A DNA stretch of 64,000 bases from QHWK01 sp035259385 (GTDB lineage Bacteria; Acidobacteriota; Vicinamibacteria; Vicinamibacterales; CAVVIG01). Under the pieces are notes generated by a model. It did no database searches. It saw only the letters and a list, made by a program, of their open reading frames with translations, and was not told where the DNA came from. The position numbers and the translations under genes are program-made. Of this stretch, positions 63,801-64,000 are shown piece by piece. The stretch lies in the NCBI GenBank assembly GCA_035259385.1, contig DATFWL010000390.1, positions 62,001 through 126,000 of the forward strand. The letters run 5' to 3'. Within the stretch, counting starts at the first letter, position 1, and the number at the start of each line of letters is the position of its first letter.

Positions 63801-64000
63801 GCAACGGCCATCGACATGCGCGATCGCGCGCCCGTTCCGCTGGCGACTCGCGCCGTCATCAACGGAGCCACCGTGGACGTGACCAACAGCACGTTGCTGC
63901 CGCCGGGCACGACGGTGCTTGCGTTCCGGTTCAAGGACTCACTCGGCAACGTCGGCGTGAGCGTGTCGAGCGTGACGGTGACCGCGCGGATCGCGGACGC
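57852..64000 (+). CDS. giant secreted multidomain protein with Ig-like, repeat and HYR modules (3' end outside window)
   Basis: The frame is open from the ATG at 57852 to the window end, at least 2,049 codons, without a stop. A signal peptide ends at ANAQT. Residues about 25-180 (VHLTPGWATFGQAL, DVKNRWPDGSIRFAVVS) resemble the N-terminal RIFT-barrel domain of PcRGLX/YetA-like lyases, followed to about residue 660 by a helix-rich region (GILESNELRGWGWALRNIAD, YISLWEQSYLAHAIDRANQH) consistent with an alpha/alpha-toroid. Then come a fibronectin-like unit, five tandem repeats of 75-80 residues (60111 to about 61262), a carbohydrate-binding or propeller-like stretch, two Ig-like domains (62650-63205), a sixth repeat (from 63210) and a HYR-like domain (63440-63690). 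It is probably a surface or secreted polysaccharide-active protein; catalytic residues were not identified. Confidence 0.88.
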   Translation, partial: MSKGLASFVLVVGQALLATAANAQTLATVHLTPGWATFGQALPQGAATSGLRVGTFSTQTDVKNRWPDGSIRFAVVSLFVPAEGNFAIEPDTGAAGAFTPTIPAASVTFTIAGVAFTATQPSSPVPDRWLSGPLVYEGRSVVAPVSALTGLAHPFLRVNFDTRVYSDAQARVDVSVENVLDQIGASTVTYGVTMTVNGAPVFTKTAVDHYYLTRWRKTFTLPGTALSAVTPDLVPFNNAKALPPYLPLVADFVNTIGVNYDLLQSGAVGQDMSQPGVRGELAPYPDWTARYLVHKAPAQRAFVLANGDLSGSWPIHVREAGAVTGVGPERLISLDQRPSVWFDERAQAGGWDFVKGLPLPIREYTGVQPANGQTALVPDNAHQPSLAFVPYLLTGDRYYAEEMAFWADYAMMRTDPGDGVRGSAGILESNELRGWGWALRNIADAAAYYPDGSPVKAYLVQKLLSNLQYLESFANAQISPSNPFQILFINRRPDGGQYISLWEQSYLAHAIDRANQHGFAGALTVRDAIAKFHLALFTSEPDYPRAQAGAYLIAVGPAKTSSPALLDSFYPSMAQIWAATRGQERPFAGFYGPEARMNLMYGVQNQWAGAQNAYDYLWPFVGTAPTFCKPTDGAPPLADLPDLSCRSGWALALPSTALTPVPARIVSPVPGSDLTSTTETFSWDAGVGVTSYQLTIGTMPGGNDIYSGPVTAAQSAVVSGLPATGEVVWARLASNIGGSWQSVDYQFFSVYLAKKTPALIWLAPADISYGTPLGGAQLNASADVPGSYVYTPPAGTVPGVGSQTLSVTFTPTDAVLYSTATASVTLIVTKAAPTITWNPPSAINAGTPLGPAQLNATASVPGTFVYSPAAGTILGVGPSWPLSATFTPADSTTYAVTTTTVSLGVLKATPTVAWPVPVDITYPAPLGAAQLNASASVAGAFVYTPPPGTVLPAAGRQTLSVTFTPADAATYTTATKTVPLNVARATPAITWNNPANVTLPATLSPKQLNATASVPGTFVYSPDLGTVLTAGARTLSVTFTPSDPSYATVTKTVTITAVKPTPSITWPVPANITSGTPLGSAQLNASASVPGTFVYAPAAGAVLPVGPAQKLTATFTPTDTATFNGASATVPITVTAAPGAPPPTPVKIGTSIGGTFSDATGHSGQSHLVFAPQAGVWWLFTLSSAHDSVNDHTVQAYSSSGPDLATATWTARGASPHLANAGGATNAVFAGGRSLGVALRTIPGVGDFVHLFASAAFDGQVSSNGHIRAQLTATSITWDTWNNPGSPNAASEWNGPAGTGASGLATDSSWGTAVGISTGGFIHHFGVTMDQEVDCSVGRSTNADTAATWTNGFGTNALGTSPPNTTAVVDKTMTFQCKQLAFAPLASDVMLAVYSDGGVAQPNITNLRFQRSGIGASAGRWTNVAAGGGNGSVFSTSVQINQNDWTLVPVTTTKIYAFRRNNANGTSVAGASYDAVGNTWTALTPAPPGFGANQAMKPPTAGTAISGGLFGATDGTSVWLFAINSDLANTILFTKFDGGAWTPWTAVPGTNAGAHTRNFIAGYPNVGSNQIGLIWTETGGTSYDVYTTSLLLGGGGSAPPGTATVTAPANGATLSGATTVTATATPGGGSVAGVQFVLDGVNLGAEDTTSPYSIPWDTRTVANGTHFLAAIVRDTNGGLGPSPTITVTTSNDFAPPAVAVTSPSGGAAFAAGAQVTVSADASDDIGVVGVQFLLDGSPLGAESTAVPYTITWDTTGVARGVHVLTARARDAFGNLTTSAAVSVTIRLQPTITWPAPAAIAYGTALGATQLNATTTVSGTFVYTPAAGTTLLAGTQTLSVTFTPADATLVLPATATVTIAVTDTAPPTLTTPANTVLEATSPIGAAFFYVATASDPIDGALPVNCSPASGSTFAFPATTTVTCTAVDANGNSKSASFTVTVQDTTPPAVIAPPPIFVPATEIGGARANVTGSAGSQALTSFLSSATAIDMRDRAPVPLATRAVINGATVDVTNSTLLPPGTTVLAFRFKDSLGNVGVSVSSVTVTARIAD
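60111..61262 (+). repeat. five tandem 75-79-residue repeats inside the giant secreted protein
   Basis: Units begin at about 60111, 60339, 60570, 60801 and 61026, each 225-237 bases. Every unit follows the protein pattern K-x-T-P-x-I-T-W...PLGxAQLNAxAxVPGxFVYxPxxGTVL...LSVTFTPxDxxTY. This is a known type of bacterial surface repeat that mimics Ig-like spacers. A sixth copy lies apart at 63210-63437. Confidence 0.85.
63210..63437 (+). repeat. isolated sixth copy of the TP-x-ITW repeat
   Basis: Encodes LQPTITWPAPAAIAYGTALG then ATQLNATTTVSGTFVYTPAA and QTLSVTFTPADAT, matching the five tandem units at 60111-61262 about 1.9 kb upstream in the same protein, with other domains between. Confidence 0.8.

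Overview
The window is GC-rich (by eye roughly two-thirds G+C), densely coded on both strands, and reads like a chromosome segment of an Acidobacteriota bacterium, most likely the Vicinamibacteria lineage. The clues are family-level: a TonB-dependent receptor with an N-terminal carboxypeptidase-regulatory-like domain, two Ser/Thr kinases fused to TolB/WD40-type propellers, a kinase-cyclase-ATPase-TPR giant, secreted propeller proteins, a DUF6152-type protein and Tat-exported metabolic enzymes. No rRNA, tRNA, CRISPR array, transposase or phage structural gene was found. The taxonomic call is inference.

Layout. 1-7 kb: tail of an SMP-30-like propeller, a MocR/GntR-aminotransferase regulator divergent from an AraC-type regulator, a DUF2214-like membrane protein, a methyltransferase, a remnant of a tectonin-like lectin gene, an S9 peptidase and a DUF6152-like protein. 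7-14 kb: a TonB-dependent receptor, then three exported proteins in a row: a cytochrome c/Vgb-like propeller fusion, an SMP-30-like protein and an unknown. 14-16 kb: a reverse-strand set with a Tat-exported histone-deacetylase-fold hydrolase, a secreted cupin and a truncated Tat-signal ORF. 16-18 kb: a decayed chimera of a TolC N-terminus and a kinase-type TPR C-terminus. 18-21 kb: two membrane proteins and a sialidase-like propeller protein.

20.9-28.6 kb is the most interesting region: five genes with 4-base overlaps or very short gaps. They encode a VAO/BBE-type flavoprotein, an N-terminal LodA-like protein, a second protein joining a C-terminal LodA-like region to a VioB-like ferritin-like domain, a QhpD-like radical SAM/SPASM enzyme and a LodB/QhpG-like flavoprotein. 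I read it as a split, ferritin-fused relative of the LodA/GoxA quinone-cofactor oxidases with both known kinds of maturase (radical SAM and flavoprotein) encoded beside it.

28.6-48.3 kb is signalling-rich: a kinase/degenerate-cyclase/ATPase/TPR protein next to a GT-C glycosyltransferase, two kinase-TolB paralogues, a membrane-anchored STAND ATPase, a cupredoxin, an OsmC protein, a flavoprotein, a cupin and a purple-acid-phosphatase-like enzyme. 48.3-52.7 kb holds small-molecule catabolism: DinB, a SolA-like oxidase, a TauD-like dioxygenase and an MFS transporter. 52.9-57.6 kb has a BNR-propeller protein, a 50-residue membrane protein directly downstream of a peptidoglycan-hydrolase-like protein, and two unknowns. 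From 57,852 to the window end runs one uninterrupted secreted multidomain protein (at least 2,049 codons) with five tandem and one distant copy of a 75-80 residue repeat plus Ig-like and HYR-like modules; its 3' end lies outside the window.
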